From the NCBI GenBank assembly GCA_049697115.1, contig JBAVVD010000042.1:1-15776 (forward strand): DNA of 15,776 bases, written 5' to 3'. Under the pieces are notes generated by a model, which saw only the letters and a list, made by a program, of their open reading frames with translations, had not been told where the DNA came from and made no database searches. Position 1 is the first letter of the stretch; the number at the start of each line of letters is the position of its first letter. The position numbers and the translations under genes were made by a program. Of the stretch, positions 1-6,408 are shown piece by piece. This DNA is from JBAVVD01 sp049697115. GTDB lineage: Bacteria; Acidobacteriota; Aminicenantia; Aminicenantales; UBA4085.

Positions 1-146
1 GAAATAAGCTTCGCTCTGACCTCTCTTTCCCCTGCAGATAAACGCGGTGCCTTGTTTTTTTTTAATTCCATAGGCTTTCCGGGGGGGATAATAGAACCAT
101 ATTCTTCTGGGGAAACATCTCGTTTTCCGAGGCCGCTTCCTTCCAT
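1..146 (-). CDS. Possible 5' end of a minus-strand gene, cut by the window edge
   Basis: On the minus strand a frame stays open from an ATG at 146 (or a second ATG at 71, preceded by GGAAAG) to the window start, about 48 codons. The part after the second Met is charged and looks protein-like (it includes KAPRLSAGEREVRAKLI). A plus-strand frame is also open from base 1 to a stop at 187-189, but its product is rich in Ser and Pro and less convincing. Homopolymers (T run near 54-63, G run near 81-87) lie inside both frames. I do not recognise either product. If real, the gene would be divergent from the gene at 466. Confidence 0.28.
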   Translation of the reverse strand, partial: MEGSGLGKRDVSPEEYGSIIPPGKPMELKKNKAPRLSAGEREVRAKLI

Positions 147-204
147 TCCCGAAATCTCTTCTCACAGGTATCCCCCTACTTTTCCCTGAAAGGAAGGCAT
201 TTCC

Positions 205-366
205 CCGTGATATCTATAAGGCCAGGGGTATGCGGTGAAGAAGGCCGTATGAAGGAGGAGCGGGCACGGTTCCCTGACCTGAGGGAAGGGAGAGCGACGA
301 CTGAATCGAGCGGCTTTGGCGCGCTGGGCCAAAGCCCGCGTGCCTTCAAACTGCATACCCCTGGCC
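205..366 (+). repeat. Structured repeat family A, copy 1 (candidate ncRNA or MITE)
   Basis: This GC-rich element of about 160 bp has a second copy at 2693-2854. It is closed by a 17-bp helix (220-236 with 350-366; one G-T wobble). Inside are a 6-bp helix GGCACG/CGTGCC (263-268 with 339-344), a hairpin TTCCCT-gacctg-AGGGAA (270-287) and a 9-bp hairpin GGCTTTGGC/GCCAAAGCC (312-320 with 328-336). This is a closing stem with two interior hairpins. AAGGC at 241-245 could pair alternatively with GCCTT at 342-346. No convincing ORF fits; open frames across it are incidental. It lies just upstream of the gene at 466. The strand is assigned because the substitutions in copy 2 keep the 312-336 hairpin paired as G-U only in plus-strand RNA. 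Confidence 0.82.
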
Positions 367-421
367 TAATGACCTTATATTTTTCAATGGGTTTTGATGC
401 TTTTCCCTGAGAGTTTTTATT

Positions 422-450
422 TTGCACAAGGGGGAAATATCTGATAGCAT
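422..450 (+). promoter_or_regulatory. Weak candidate promoter for the gene at 466
   Basis: TTGCAC (422-427) and TAGCAT (445-450) are separated by 17 nt, matching the sigma-70 consensus at 3/6 and 4/6 positions. A start near 457 would leave a very short leader that contains the GGGAG ribosome site at 457-461. The match is poor. Confidence 0.22.
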
Positions 451-465
451 GAGAGCGGGAGTTTC

Positions 466-1104
466 ATGATTTCTCGCAAAAAGCTGAGCCTTTTTTCTGT
501 CGGCTGCCTTTGGAGTGTTTTTCTCTGCGCGGCGAGCAGGGATTATTCCCTTCCGGAGGCCTTGAAAGTCTTCCAGGCCATTGAGAGAATCCAGAAGGAG
601 AGCCTGTTCAAAGATCAGCAGTCCGTCCGGGAAATTGAGATTACAGAGAGTGAGCTGAATTCCTACATTGCCTACCGCATAGAAAAAGAGCAGGAACAGA
701 TCATGAAGGAGCTGCGTTTGAAATTATTTGAAGGGAACAGAATCGAGGGGAAAATGTTCATTGATTTGAGCCGGTACCGAATTCTCCTGCAGCTTCCTCT
801 GCGGATGGATTTGTTTTTTGAAGGACATCTTCAGTTGAAAGCGGGAAAGGTCCGCGTGAAATTCAGAAGGCTCTTTCTCGGGAAGCAATCGGTGCCCGTC
901 GTTATTCTGGATTTAATTGCCTATGTTTCCGCCCAGATCGACAGAACCGAGTCCTCGAGCTTCATGGATTGGTATGAACTTCCCTTCGGGATCAAAGATA
1001 TAAGGACCCGCCCCGGTTCTATGGTTGTCTATTACTGGTCGCATGAGAAGGGAACAGGCGTGCAGAAAACGGCGGGATGGGAAAAGGCCGTGAGGGATCA
1101 ATGA
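466..1104 (+). CDS. Secreted hypothetical protein, 212 aa
   Basis: The ATG at 466 follows GGGAG at 457-461. The N-terminus has a basic start and a hydrophobic stretch (residues about 7-23), then Ala-Ala-Ser, which looks like a signal peptide; there is no proper lipobox at the Cys. The mature part starts with a helical segment containing ITESELNSYIAYRI (residues about 58-71), then alternating hydrophobic/polar strands (about 95-155). That pattern, a helix followed by amphipathic beta strands, recalls periplasmic lipid-binding folds, but I cannot assign a family. The stop overlaps the start of rsmD in an ATGA at 1101-1104, so the two are co-transcribed and probably translationally coupled. Confidence 0.8.
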   Translation: MISRKKLSLFSVGCLWSVFLCAASRDYSLPEALKVFQAIERIQKESLFKDQQSVREIEITESELNSYIAYRIEKEQEQIMKELRLKLFEGNRIEGKMFIDLSRYRILLQLPLRMDLFFEGHLQLKAGKVRVKFRRLFLGKQSVPVVILDLIAYVSAQIDRTESSSFMDWYELPFGIKDIRTRPGSMVVYYWSHEKGTGVQKTAGWEKAVRDQ

Positions 1105-1646
1105 TCCGGGTGATCAGCGGAATATACAAAGGAAAACGTTTGAAAAAAGTCCCCAGTCCGCTCGTCCGGCCGATGCCGGACAAGCTCAAAACGGCCCTAT
1201 TTAATATTCTTCAGGAGGAAGTGAGGGACGCGGCTTTTTTAGATGGATTTGCTGGCACCGGTTCCATCGGGATCGAGGCCCTGAGCCGGGGAGCCGGAAA
1301 TACGGTCTTTATTGAAGAATATTTTCCGGCCGTGAAAGTGATCAAAATCAACCTGGCCAGATGCGGCGCCGAGGTCAAAGCACGCATCATTCCCAGGGAA
1401 TTCAACCGTGCGGTGATCCAACTGGCCAAAGAAAAAGAAAAATTCGACCTTATCTTTCTTGACCCTCCGTATGAGCTGCTGGAAGAGCGAAATCCCCTCA
1501 AGGTCATCAAGAAGAGGGAGATTCTTGCGCCCGGAGGAAAGATTATTCTTCGTCACTACTTCAAAACGAAATTCGAGGCGAAATATTTTATTCTTTTCCG
1601 TCAGGTCACCATCGGCGACGATACGCTTTCTTTTTTTTCGGAATAG
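1101..1646 (+). CDS. rsmD: 16S rRNA (guanine(966)-N(2))-methyltransferase RsmD
   Basis: The protein is 181 aa, the usual length for RsmD, and begins MIRVISGIYKGKRL as the family does. It has the SAM-binding loop AGTGSIG (residues 51-57) and the catalytic motif DPPY (121-124) of N2-guanine/N6-adenine methyltransferases. RsmD methylates G966 of 16S rRNA in the assembled 30S subunit. The start at 1101 is preferred over an in-frame ATG at 1077 because the alignment begins at MIRVISG and because 1101 forms an ATGA overlap with the upstream stop. In many bacteria rsmD is followed by coaD; here it is followed by an unrelated gene after 166 nt. Confidence 0.95.
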   Translation: MIRVISGIYKGKRLKKVPSPLVRPMPDKLKTALFNILQEEVRDAAFLDGFAGTGSIGIEALSRGAGNTVFIEEYFPAVKVIKINLARCGAEVKARIIPREFNRAVIQLAKEKEKFDLIFLDPPYELLEERNPLKVIKKREILAPGGKIILRHYFKTKFEAKYFILFRQVTIGDDTLSFFSE

Positions 1647-1649
1647 GCC

Positions 1650-1679
1650 TTCCCAAAGCCCGGCAGTCCGGGGAAGAGG
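1650..1679 (+). other. Hairpin downstream of rsmD
   Basis: CTTCCC (about 1651-1656) can pair with GGGGAAG (about 1671-1677), with an inner CCCGG-cagt-CCGGG stem. No T tract follows, so it is not a canonical intrinsic terminator. It may attenuate or protect the 3' end of the rsmD message. Confidence 0.35.
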
Positions 1680-1812
1680 AAGAAAGGCTCTCTTCGGATC
1701 AAGCCAAAGGGGATAATCCTCGGGCCGCATGTCCGCCCTGGACTTGCGGGAGCCAGGCAATTGAATTAAAATTAAACCGGCAATCCCGATTTCCATACCG
1801 TTTCGAAAAGCG

Positions 1813-2664
1813 ATGAGCGATCATAATCCAAAAATCCCGACCTCAACGGAGAAGTCACCCCTCGTTGATGAAAAGGAAATCTTTGCGGAACTTGCCGGCA
1901 GGGAGGGAACGACTCTTTTCCTCGGGCGATATTCTGTGAATGAAGTCTTTGCCATTCTGGGCAGAAAGAATTTCTTTAAGGAAGCCAAAAAAAGAAAGCT
2001 GGGGCCGTTGACTTTTGATTTGGATTCCTCCGCTTTTCCTTTACAGCGCTTTCAAATCTTTCACAGAGAAAAGAAGCCCGAGAATCTGATTGTGGATTTG
2101 AAGATCAAAGAGGGGATATTTTTACCCCGGGAAAAGGGCCTTTCCGAGATTCGCCTGACTGAGGTGAAGTGCTTAATTTTTGAATGGCTGACTCTCCAGA
2201 ATCCCATACTTCAATTTTCTGAAAGCCAGACTCCTCTTCCCGGCCAGCTCCATCCCGGATTGAATCTGAGCAAAAAGGTCATGGATATCTTCGTCTATTT
2301 GGGAAAATTCACCGGAAAGGATTGCCTACTGGCCTTTCCCGCTTATTTTCATAACGCCGTGCTGTTTTTGCGGTACTTCCACTTTCTCAATCCCGAGAAG
2401 GAGGGAGAAGTTTTGGCCATCAGAAAAAGTTTCAGCCATATCCCGCTCAAACAGCTGGCCTGGATTATTCATCTGAACTGTTTGAGGCAAAACGGCGATA
2501 GATCCTATGAGTGGAAGGCTGAAGAGCAGGTGCGCGCATTGACCAGGCCATTGAAGGAGTATTTTGATTCAAAGGCGTATAAAGAAAAAGTCAAAAAAAT
2601 ACAGCCGCAGTTTCGGTTTACGATTGACTGGGACAGGTACAATAAGAATAAACCTTTTAAATGA
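1813..2664 (+). CDS. Uncharacterised cytosolic protein, 283 aa
   Basis: The ATG at 1813 has no clear Shine-Dalgarno sequence. The polar N-terminal 20 residues look disordered; the rest is a mixed alpha/beta protein without signal peptide or membrane segments. A central stretch looks conserved and functional: PGQLHPGLNLS (residues 143-153), then a helix and FPAYFHNAVLF (175-185). The C-terminus is basic (EKVKKIQPQFRF). I do not recognise a family. The Pro/Gly/His-rich loop followed by a Tyr-Phe-His-Asn motif suggests a ligand-binding or catalytic site, but this is inference. It is separated from rsmD by 166 nt and may have its own promoter. Repeat A copy 2 begins 28 nt after its stop. Confidence 0.8.
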   Translation: MSDHNPKIPTSTEKSPLVDEKEIFAELAGREGTTLFLGRYSVNEVFAILGRKNFFKEAKKRKLGPLTFDLDSSAFPLQRFQIFHREKKPENLIVDLKIKEGIFLPREKGLSEIRLTEVKCLIFEWLTLQNPILQFSESQTPLPGQLHPGLNLSKKVMDIFVYLGKFTGKDCLLAFPAYFHNAVLFLRYFHFLNPEKEGEVLAIRKSFSHIPLKQLAWIIHLNCLRQNGDRSYEWKAEEQVRALTRPLKEYFDSKAYKEKVKKIQPQFRFTIDWDRYNKNKPFK

Positions 2665-2692
2665 CGTGCGCCATCCGGAAGCATTTCCAAAT

Positions 2693-2854
2693 CCGTGATA
2701 TCTAAAAAGCTAGGAATATGCGGTGAAGAAGGCTGTATGAAGGAGAAGCGGGCACGGTTCCCTGACCTGAGGGAAGGGAGAGCGACGACTGAATCGAGCA
2801 GTTTTGGGACGCTGGGCTAAAGTCCGCGTGCCTTTGAACCGCATACTCCTAGCC
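2693..2854 (+). repeat. Structured repeat family A, copy 2
   Basis: It aligns without gaps through the 5' half to the copy at 205-366; both begin CCGTGATATCTA. The outer helix pairs 2709-2724 with 2838-2853, with one A-C mismatch (2716/2846). Relative to copy 1, pair 223/363 changed from C-G to T-A (2711/2851) and pair 227/359 from G-C to A-T (2715/2847), both fully compensatory. The hairpin TTCCCT-gacctg-AGGGAA is identical. The second hairpin keeps pairing through G-T wobbles (2801/2823, 2802/2822, 2806/2818). The IS630 element is inserted at a TA only 3 nt past the foot of the helix. Confidence 0.82.
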
Positions 2855-2857
2855 AAT

Positions 2858-2859
2858 TA
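2858..2859. repeat. TA target duplication, left
   Basis: TA at 2858-2859 and TA at 3962-3963 flank the element ends exactly, as expected for IS630/Tc1-mariner insertion into a TA dinucleotide. Confidence 0.8.
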
Positions 2860-2885
2860 TTGACATACGCATAAATAATGGATAT
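2860..2885 (+). repeat. IS630 left terminal inverted repeat
   Basis: This 26-bp end is the inverted complement of 3936-3961, with one mismatch at position 5. It contains TTGACA and TATAGC spaced by 17 nt, a promoter-like pair directed into the element. Confidence 0.9.
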
Positions 2886-2891
2886 AGCCTT

Positions 2892-3446
2892 TCATTTCCA
2901 TGAGAGCCCTGTCGCTCGGAGACAAGAGCGGAGAAGAGTTTGCGAATTTTTGATCTCATGAATCGCTTCCGACGTCTTCGATTGAAGATCTTGGAACCCG
3001 CGAGGTGCGCCGTTCGCCAAGCGTCTCTTGCTTTGGGCCCAGACGTACTCCGTCGGATTCAACTCGGGCGCATACTCCGGAAACCACTCCACATAAAGCC
3101 TCTTAAATCTCTGGATCGTCTTTTCAACCGCTTTTCCCCGATGGATCAACGCTCTGTCCCACAGCAAGACCACGGGACCACGAAGATGGCGAAGGAGATC
3201 CCTCAAAAAAACAACAACATCTGGCATCTTGATATTCTTGGCTTGAAACGAAAAGTAAAGCCCATAATGACGACGCCGGGGCGAGACTGTCAGAGCCGAA
3301 ATGACCGACATTCGTTCCCTTCGGTAAAAATGTTTCACCACGGGCGTCTGTCCTCGTGGCGCCCAAGTCTGCCAGACCGGCGGAATGAGCATAAATCCAC
3401 TTTCATCCAGAAACGCCAGATGGGCCCCAAGTACACGAGTTTTTTT
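2892..3446 (-). CDS. IS630 transposase, DDE catalytic part (second frame)
   Basis: This frame is open from just after a TAA at 3447-3449 down to 2892. It has no start of its own upstream of the first catalytic residue, so it must be reached by a frameshift; the first ATG at 3392 lies after the catalytic Asp. It encodes the Tc1/mariner-type DDE domain: first Asp in FLDESGFMLIPP (near 3410), second Asp in LLWDRALIHRG, and Glu in ELNPTEYVW, with 35 residues between the last two by my count, close to the DD34E of the family. The catalytic triad is therefore intact. Joining to the upstream frame gives a protein of about 337 aa, the normal IS630 size. Confidence 0.85.
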   Translation of the reverse strand, partial: KKTRVLGAHLAFLDESGFMLIPPVWQTWAPRGQTPVVKHFYRRERMSVISALTVSPRRRHYGLYFSFQAKNIKMPDVVVFLRDLLRHLRGPVVLLWDRALIHRGKAVEKTIQRFKRLYVEWFPEYAPELNPTEYVWAQSKRRLANGAPRGFQDLQSKTSEAIHEIKNSQTLLRSCLRATGLSWK

Positions 3447-3906
3447 TTATGGCCGGCCACCGCTTCTTCCGCCATTCCTCGATCGCCATTTCGTCCCTCT
3501 CTCGCGCTCGTCGCTCCGGCTTCTGGCAACTCCAGCCCAAGCCCGTCAAGACTCGCCAGATGTGGTTGGCGTGATAATGAATTCCGAATTCCCTTTGAAT
3601 CACTTCGGCTACCCGACGGGTTGTCCAGAGATTCGTGGAATAGCCAAACGCCATGGGCCCCTCGAGCAGAAGATCGACGAGCTTCCGTTTCTGAGCAGAG
3701 GAGAGCTTGGCCGGCCGGCCCAAAGCTTTCTTCGGCGCCAGCCCCGCGTCTCCTTTTTTCCGATAGGCTTGCTGCCACCGGACTACGGAGCTTATCGAAG
3801 ACTTCACTCGATTGGCTGTTGCCGTCACAGTCATGCCCTGGTCTAGCAACTGGATGGCTTTGCGGCGGCGGCTCTCCAGCTGCGCAGGGCTTCCTGGAGG
3901 TCTCAT
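3403..3906 (-). CDS. IS630 transposase, N-terminal DNA-binding part (first frame)
   Basis: The 167-aa frame starts at an ATG at 3906 after GAGAGG. It contains helix-turn-helix segments (AIQLLDQGMTVTATANRVK, residues about 17-35, then SSVVRWQQAYRKKG) and the WTTRRVAEVIQREFGIHYH segment typical of IS630/winged-helix transposase N-termini. The true protein sequence ends at about residue 155, at the A9 run on the minus strand (3440-3448); after it this frame reads about a dozen irrelevant residues. Moving forward one base (or back two) in the A run restores the catalytic frame. Programmed slippage, a real inactivating indel and a homopolymer sequencing error all remain possible. Confidence 0.85.
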   Translation of the reverse strand: MRPPGSPAQLESRRRKAIQLLDQGMTVTATANRVKSSISSVVRWQQAYRKKGDAGLAPKKALGRPAKLSSAQKRKLVDLLLEGPMAFGYSTNLWTTRRVAEVIQREFGIHYHANHIWRVLTGLGWSCQKPERRARERDEMAIEEWRKKRWPAIKKNSCTWGPSGVSG

Positions 3907-3935
3907 GCCTCTCAGTATAGCATATCAAGAGATTA

Positions 3936-3961
3936 ATATCCATTATTTATGCGTATCTCAA
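3936..3961 (-). repeat. IS630 right terminal inverted repeat
   Basis: This is the partner of the left end (25 of 26 bp). On the minus strand it starts TTGAGA and continues to a TATTAA -10-like hexamer after 17 nt, about 30 nt upstream of the transposase ATG. Confidence 0.9.
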
Positions 3962-3963
3962 TA
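3962..3963. repeat. TA target duplication, right
   Basis: TA immediately outside the right inverted repeat, matching the TA at 2858-2859. Confidence 0.8.
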
Positions 3964-3980
3964 ATCATCTAATTTTTTTC

Positions 3981-4149
3981 TGTGATGAGGGCGATTGTCG
4001 AGGGAGGGTAGCACGGCGGAGGGGCTCCCCGCCCGCCCGGAGCCTCACGGCCCTTCGATCATTCCTTATTTGGCATTCTCCGGGAGCGGAGGTGAGGACG
4101 GACGGGGGGGAGCCGTGACAGGACCCTATTCCAAATCCGATTCATCTCA
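3981..4149 (-). repeat. Structured repeat family B, copy 1
   Basis: This GC-rich element of about 170 bp is matched almost throughout by 11365-11541 (about ten differences by eye). Its interior forms nested stems: CACGGC (4012-4017) with GCCGTG (4112-4117), and a C-rich arm with a G-rich arm near 4100-4110. The C-rich/G-rich pairing has wobbles that pair only as G-U in the minus-strand transcript, so minus is taken as the likely sense. The ends form only an approximate inverted repeat here (TGATGA versus TCATC). It lies directly upstream of the rpmE promoter. Open frames crossing it on either strand are not convincing genes. Confidence 0.75.
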
Positions 4150-4180
4150 AAAACGGATGCTACCTGGCCATCCACAGATT

Positions 4181-4209
4181 TTGCTGGACGCAGCGAAATT
4201 TGGTATACT
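4181..4209 (+). promoter_or_regulatory. Extended -10 promoter for rpmE-prfA-prmC
   Basis: TATACT at 4204-4209 matches the sigma-70 -10 box at 5/6 and is preceded by TGG at 4201-4203, making an extended -10. A weak -35, TTGCTG at 4181-4186, is 17 nt upstream. Transcription would start near 4216, giving a 23-nt leader with AGGAGA at 4225-4230. Confidence 0.62.
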
Positions 4210-4238
4210 AAGACTTCCATAAGCAGGAGATAACGCCT

Positions 4239-4451
4239 ATGAAGAAAAACATTCACCCGAACTACGACGAGTGCATCATCACCTGTGCCTGTGGCAACAC
4301 GTTTACTACGCGTTCCACAAAAAAAGAAATCCGGGTCGAAATCTGCTCCCAATGCCACCCCTTCTTTACCGGAAAACAGAAGTTTGTGGACAGTGCCGGC
4401 CGTGTGGAGAAATTCAGGAAAAAATATGGTTCCGTCATGCTGAAAAAATAA
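4239..4451 (+). CDS. rpmE: 50S ribosomal protein L31 (zinc-binding type)
   Basis: The 70-aa protein begins MKKNIHPNY, the signature start of bL31. Cys16, Cys18, Cys36 and Cys39 (C-A-C and C-S-Q-C) form the zinc site of the C+ form of L31, as opposed to the zinc-free paralogue made under zinc limitation. It sits at the subunit interface of the 70S ribosome. AGGAGA lies 8 nt before the ATG. It leads an operon with prfA (5-nt gap) and prmC, a conserved translation cluster (rpmE-prfA-prmC). Confidence 0.96.
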   Translation: MKKNIHPNYDECIITCACGNTFTTRSTKKEIRVEICSQCHPFFTGKQKFVDSAGRVEKFRKKYGSVMLKK

Positions 4452-4456
4452 ATCCG

Positions 4457-5545
4457 ATGGCTTTAGAATTAGAGAGTGTCGAAGAGAAGTTCCGCCGGCT
4501 CACACTCTCTCTATCTGATCCCTCCCTTATTTCCAATCCCCAGAAAATGCGGGAAATTTCTAAAGAGCGGGCGGATTTGGAGCCTCTCATCAAGAAAATC
4601 GAAGACTACAAGCAGGTGAAGAAAAACATCCTGGAATCGCGGGAGATCCTGGCCGATCCCCAGGCCGATCCCGAGCTGAGAGTAATGGCCGAAATGGAAC
4701 TCAAGGAGCTTCTGGCCGGTGAAGAGGCGCTGGAGGAGGAGATCAAAATTCTCCTTCTTCCAAAAGATCCGCTGGATGAGAAGAATGTGTTTCTGGAGAT
4801 CCGGGCGGGGGCGGGAGGGGATGAGTCGTCTCTTTTCGCCCAGGACCTATTCCGCATGTATTCCCGTTATGCAGAGAGCAAGGGATGGAAGCTGGAAGTC
4901 ATGGATATGAGCGTTTCCCCGATCGGAGGATTCAAGGAAGTGATTGCCGGCATCCAGGGAAAAAAAGTGTATTCTTGGTTCAAGTATGAAAGCGGCGTGC
5001 ACCGGGTCCAAAGAGTCCCGAAAACAGAGGCTTCCGGCCGCATCCATACATCGACGGTCACGGTGGCCATTCTTCCCGAGGCAGATGAGATTGACATTAA
5101 AATCGACCCTAAAGACCTGCGCATCGATGCTTTCGGCGCTTCAGGACCGGGCGGTCAGAATGTCAACCGGAACTATACGGCCATCCGCATTACCCACAAA
5201 CCCTCAGGAATGACCGTTTCCTGCCAGGATGAAAAGTCCCAGCACCGGAACAAAGAGAAGGCTCTGTGCATCCTCCGCTCACGGCTAATGGAGATTGCCC
5301 GTAAAACGCAGCAAGAGCAGATCGCCCAAAACCGGAGGTCCCAGGTCGGGACAGGCGAGAGGAGTGAAAAAATCAGAACCTATAATTTCCCACAGTCACG
5401 GGTGACCGACCACAGGCTCAATGAAAGCTTCCATAATTTGGATGGCATCCTTGACGGAGAATTGGACGGAATCGTCGACAGGCTCATCTACCATTTTCGG
5501 GCAAAGCCTCTGGAGGACAAAGAGGCTGCGTCTGCGCATCGTTGA
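4457..5545 (+). CDS. prfA: Peptide chain release factor 1
   Basis: The 362-aa protein has the usual RF1 length. The stop-codon recognition tripeptide PxT is present as PKT (residues 188-190) within the RF1-type context RVPKTEASGRIHTST; RF2 would have SPF. The peptidyl hydrolysis motif is GGQ at 232-234, in GPGGQNVN. It terminates translation at UAA and UAG. The frame is open further upstream, but the ATG at 4457 gives the proper RF1 start (MALELESVEEKF) and lies 5 nt after the rpmE stop; no strong Shine-Dalgarno is visible, so translation is probably coupled. The stretch after GGQ reads NRNYTAIRITH where most RF1 proteins have NTTDSA-like residues, a mild oddity. Its GGQ glutamine is the substrate of the next gene product. 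Confidence 0.96.
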   Translation: MALELESVEEKFRRLTLSLSDPSLISNPQKMREISKERADLEPLIKKIEDYKQVKKNILESREILADPQADPELRVMAEMELKELLAGEEALEEEIKILLLPKDPLDEKNVFLEIRAGAGGDESSLFAQDLFRMYSRYAESKGWKLEVMDMSVSPIGGFKEVIAGIQGKKVYSWFKYESGVHRVQRVPKTEASGRIHTSTVTVAILPEADEIDIKIDPKDLRIDAFGASGPGGQNVNRNYTAIRITHKPSGMTVSCQDEKSQHRNKEKALCILRSRLMEIARKTQQEQIAQNRRSQVGTGERSEKIRTYNFPQSRVTDHRLNESFHNLDGILDGELDGIVDRLIYHFRAKPLEDKEAASAHR

Positions 5546-6408
5546 GTACAGTTCGGGCGTTATTCCTGAAAGGCCAGAGTCGGCTTCAAAAGCTACCCCA
5601 AATCCAGCCCCTCTCAGAAGCCAGAATTCTCCTCTGCAAATGCGCTTCCCTGTCCGACGAAGAATTCTTTATCCACCCAGACAGAGAGGTTCCCAAAAGG
5701 GCGGAGGCCCGCTATTTTCGGCTCATTGCCAGGCGTTTGTCCGGATGCCCCCTGCCTTTCCTTACAGGAATTAAGGAATTCTGGTCCATCCCGTTTCATA
5801 TTCCTTCCGGGATTTTCATCCCTAGGCCGGAGACGGAAGTCCTTGTTGAGAAAGTCCTTGAACTCTCGTCCAGGGGCGAGGAAATTATTATCGACATCGG
5901 GACAGGAAGCGGGAACATTGCTGTATCCCTGGCCAGGGAGCTGCCCGGGGCTCGTATTTATGCCACGGATATCAGCCGCCGTGCCTTAAAGGCAGCGGAG
6001 TTCAATGCCGGACAGCAGAATGTGTCTTCCATCATCTTTCTCTCTGGGAGCCGATTTTCTCCATTGAAAAATTTGCCTTTGAAGGGGAGGTGCGATTTTG
6101 TTGTTTCCAATCCGCCGTATGTTTCAGAAAAAGAATGGGAGAAGCTGGACCCGGGGATAAAGAAATTCGAACCCAAACGGGCTCTGGTCCCAGGGAAAAC
6201 AGGGCTTGAATGCATCAGCCGTTTAATCGAGGAATCGCTGCCTTTTTTGAAGCCCGGTGCCTATCTTGTTCTTGAAGTCGGACAGGGGCAGGCCGGGAAG
6301 ATCCTTCCGCTCTTTGATTCCCGCTGGCAGGAAATTCAAACGGTTAAAGACCTCAGAGGAATTCCCCGGGTGATTGTCGGGCGGAAGGCGGGCATGCCTA
6401 TTGCTTAA
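5542..6408 (+). CDS. prmC: Peptide chain release factor N5-glutamine methyltransferase PrmC
   Basis: The 288-aa protein methylates the glutamine of the GGQ motif of RF1 and RF2. It has the helical N-terminal release-factor-binding domain, FIPRPETEVLVEKVLE (residues 92-107), the SAM loop DIGTGSGNIA (118-127) and the catalytic NPPY (190-193). The start is a TTG at 5542 overlapping the prfA stop in TTGA, which implies translational coupling. Its 3' end overlaps the 3' end of the convergent HD-GYP gene by 11 nt (6398-6408), so no terminator fits between them. Confidence 0.95.
   Translation: MSTVRALFLKGQSRLQKLPQIQPLSEARILLCKCASLSDEEFFIHPDREVPKRAEARYFRLIARRLSGCPLPFLTGIKEFWSIPFHIPSGIFIPRPETEVLVEKVLELSSRGEEIIIDIGTGSGNIAVSLARELPGARIYATDISRRALKAAEFNAGQQNVSSIIFLSGSRFSPLKNLPLKGRCDFVVSNPPYVSEKEWEKLDPGIKKFEPKRALVPGKTGLECISRLIEESLPFLKPGAYLVLEVGQGQAGKILPLFDSRWQEIQTVKDLRGIPRVIVGRKAGMPIA

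Larger units (their letters stand above)
2860..3961 (-). mobile_element. IS630-family insertion sequence, 1102 bp
   Basis: Terminal inverted repeats of 26 bp lie at 2860-2885 and 3936-3961 and match at 25 of 26 positions (C versus G at the fifth base); they start TTGA and contain CGCATAAATAATGG. The element is flanked by TA on both sides and has the usual IS630 length. The transposase is on the minus strand, split in two frames. The right repeat supplies TTGAGA and, 17 nt inside, TATTAA, a plausible promoter for the transposase. The left repeat holds TTGACA-N17-TATAGC pointing inward, which would read antisense to the transposase. It is inserted between repeat A copy 2 and repeat B copy 1. 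Confidence 0.93.

Noticed and set aside
207..427. Open frames of 64 to 83 codons on both strands across repeat A copy 1
   Set aside because: They cover an inverted-repeat structure, have no ribosome sites, and differences from copy 2 follow base pairing, not codon positions.
1239..1796. Minus-strand frame of 185 codons opposite rsmD
   Set aside because: It is mostly antisense to a clear RsmD and has no recognisable domain or ribosome site.
2940..3943. Several frames of 150 to 326 codons on the plus strand and in a third minus-strand frame inside the IS
   Set aside because: They are shadows of the transposase; their products are low-complexity Arg/Ser/Pro-rich, while the two chosen frames hold the HTH and DDE motifs.
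4059..4358. Minus-strand frames in repeat B copies 1 and 2 (also 11447-11686) with similar peptides
   Set aside because: Similarity is explained by the DNA repeat itself; the frame at 4059 runs into rpmE and neither has a ribosome site or a known motif.
4271..4456. Longer RF1 start upstream of 4457
   Set aside because: The extension runs through rpmE in another frame and is not RF1-like; the family start is MALELES at 4457.
6398..6408. Terminator between prmC and the HD-GYP gene
   Set aside because: The two stop regions overlap by 11 nt and no hairpin with T tract is present on either strand there.
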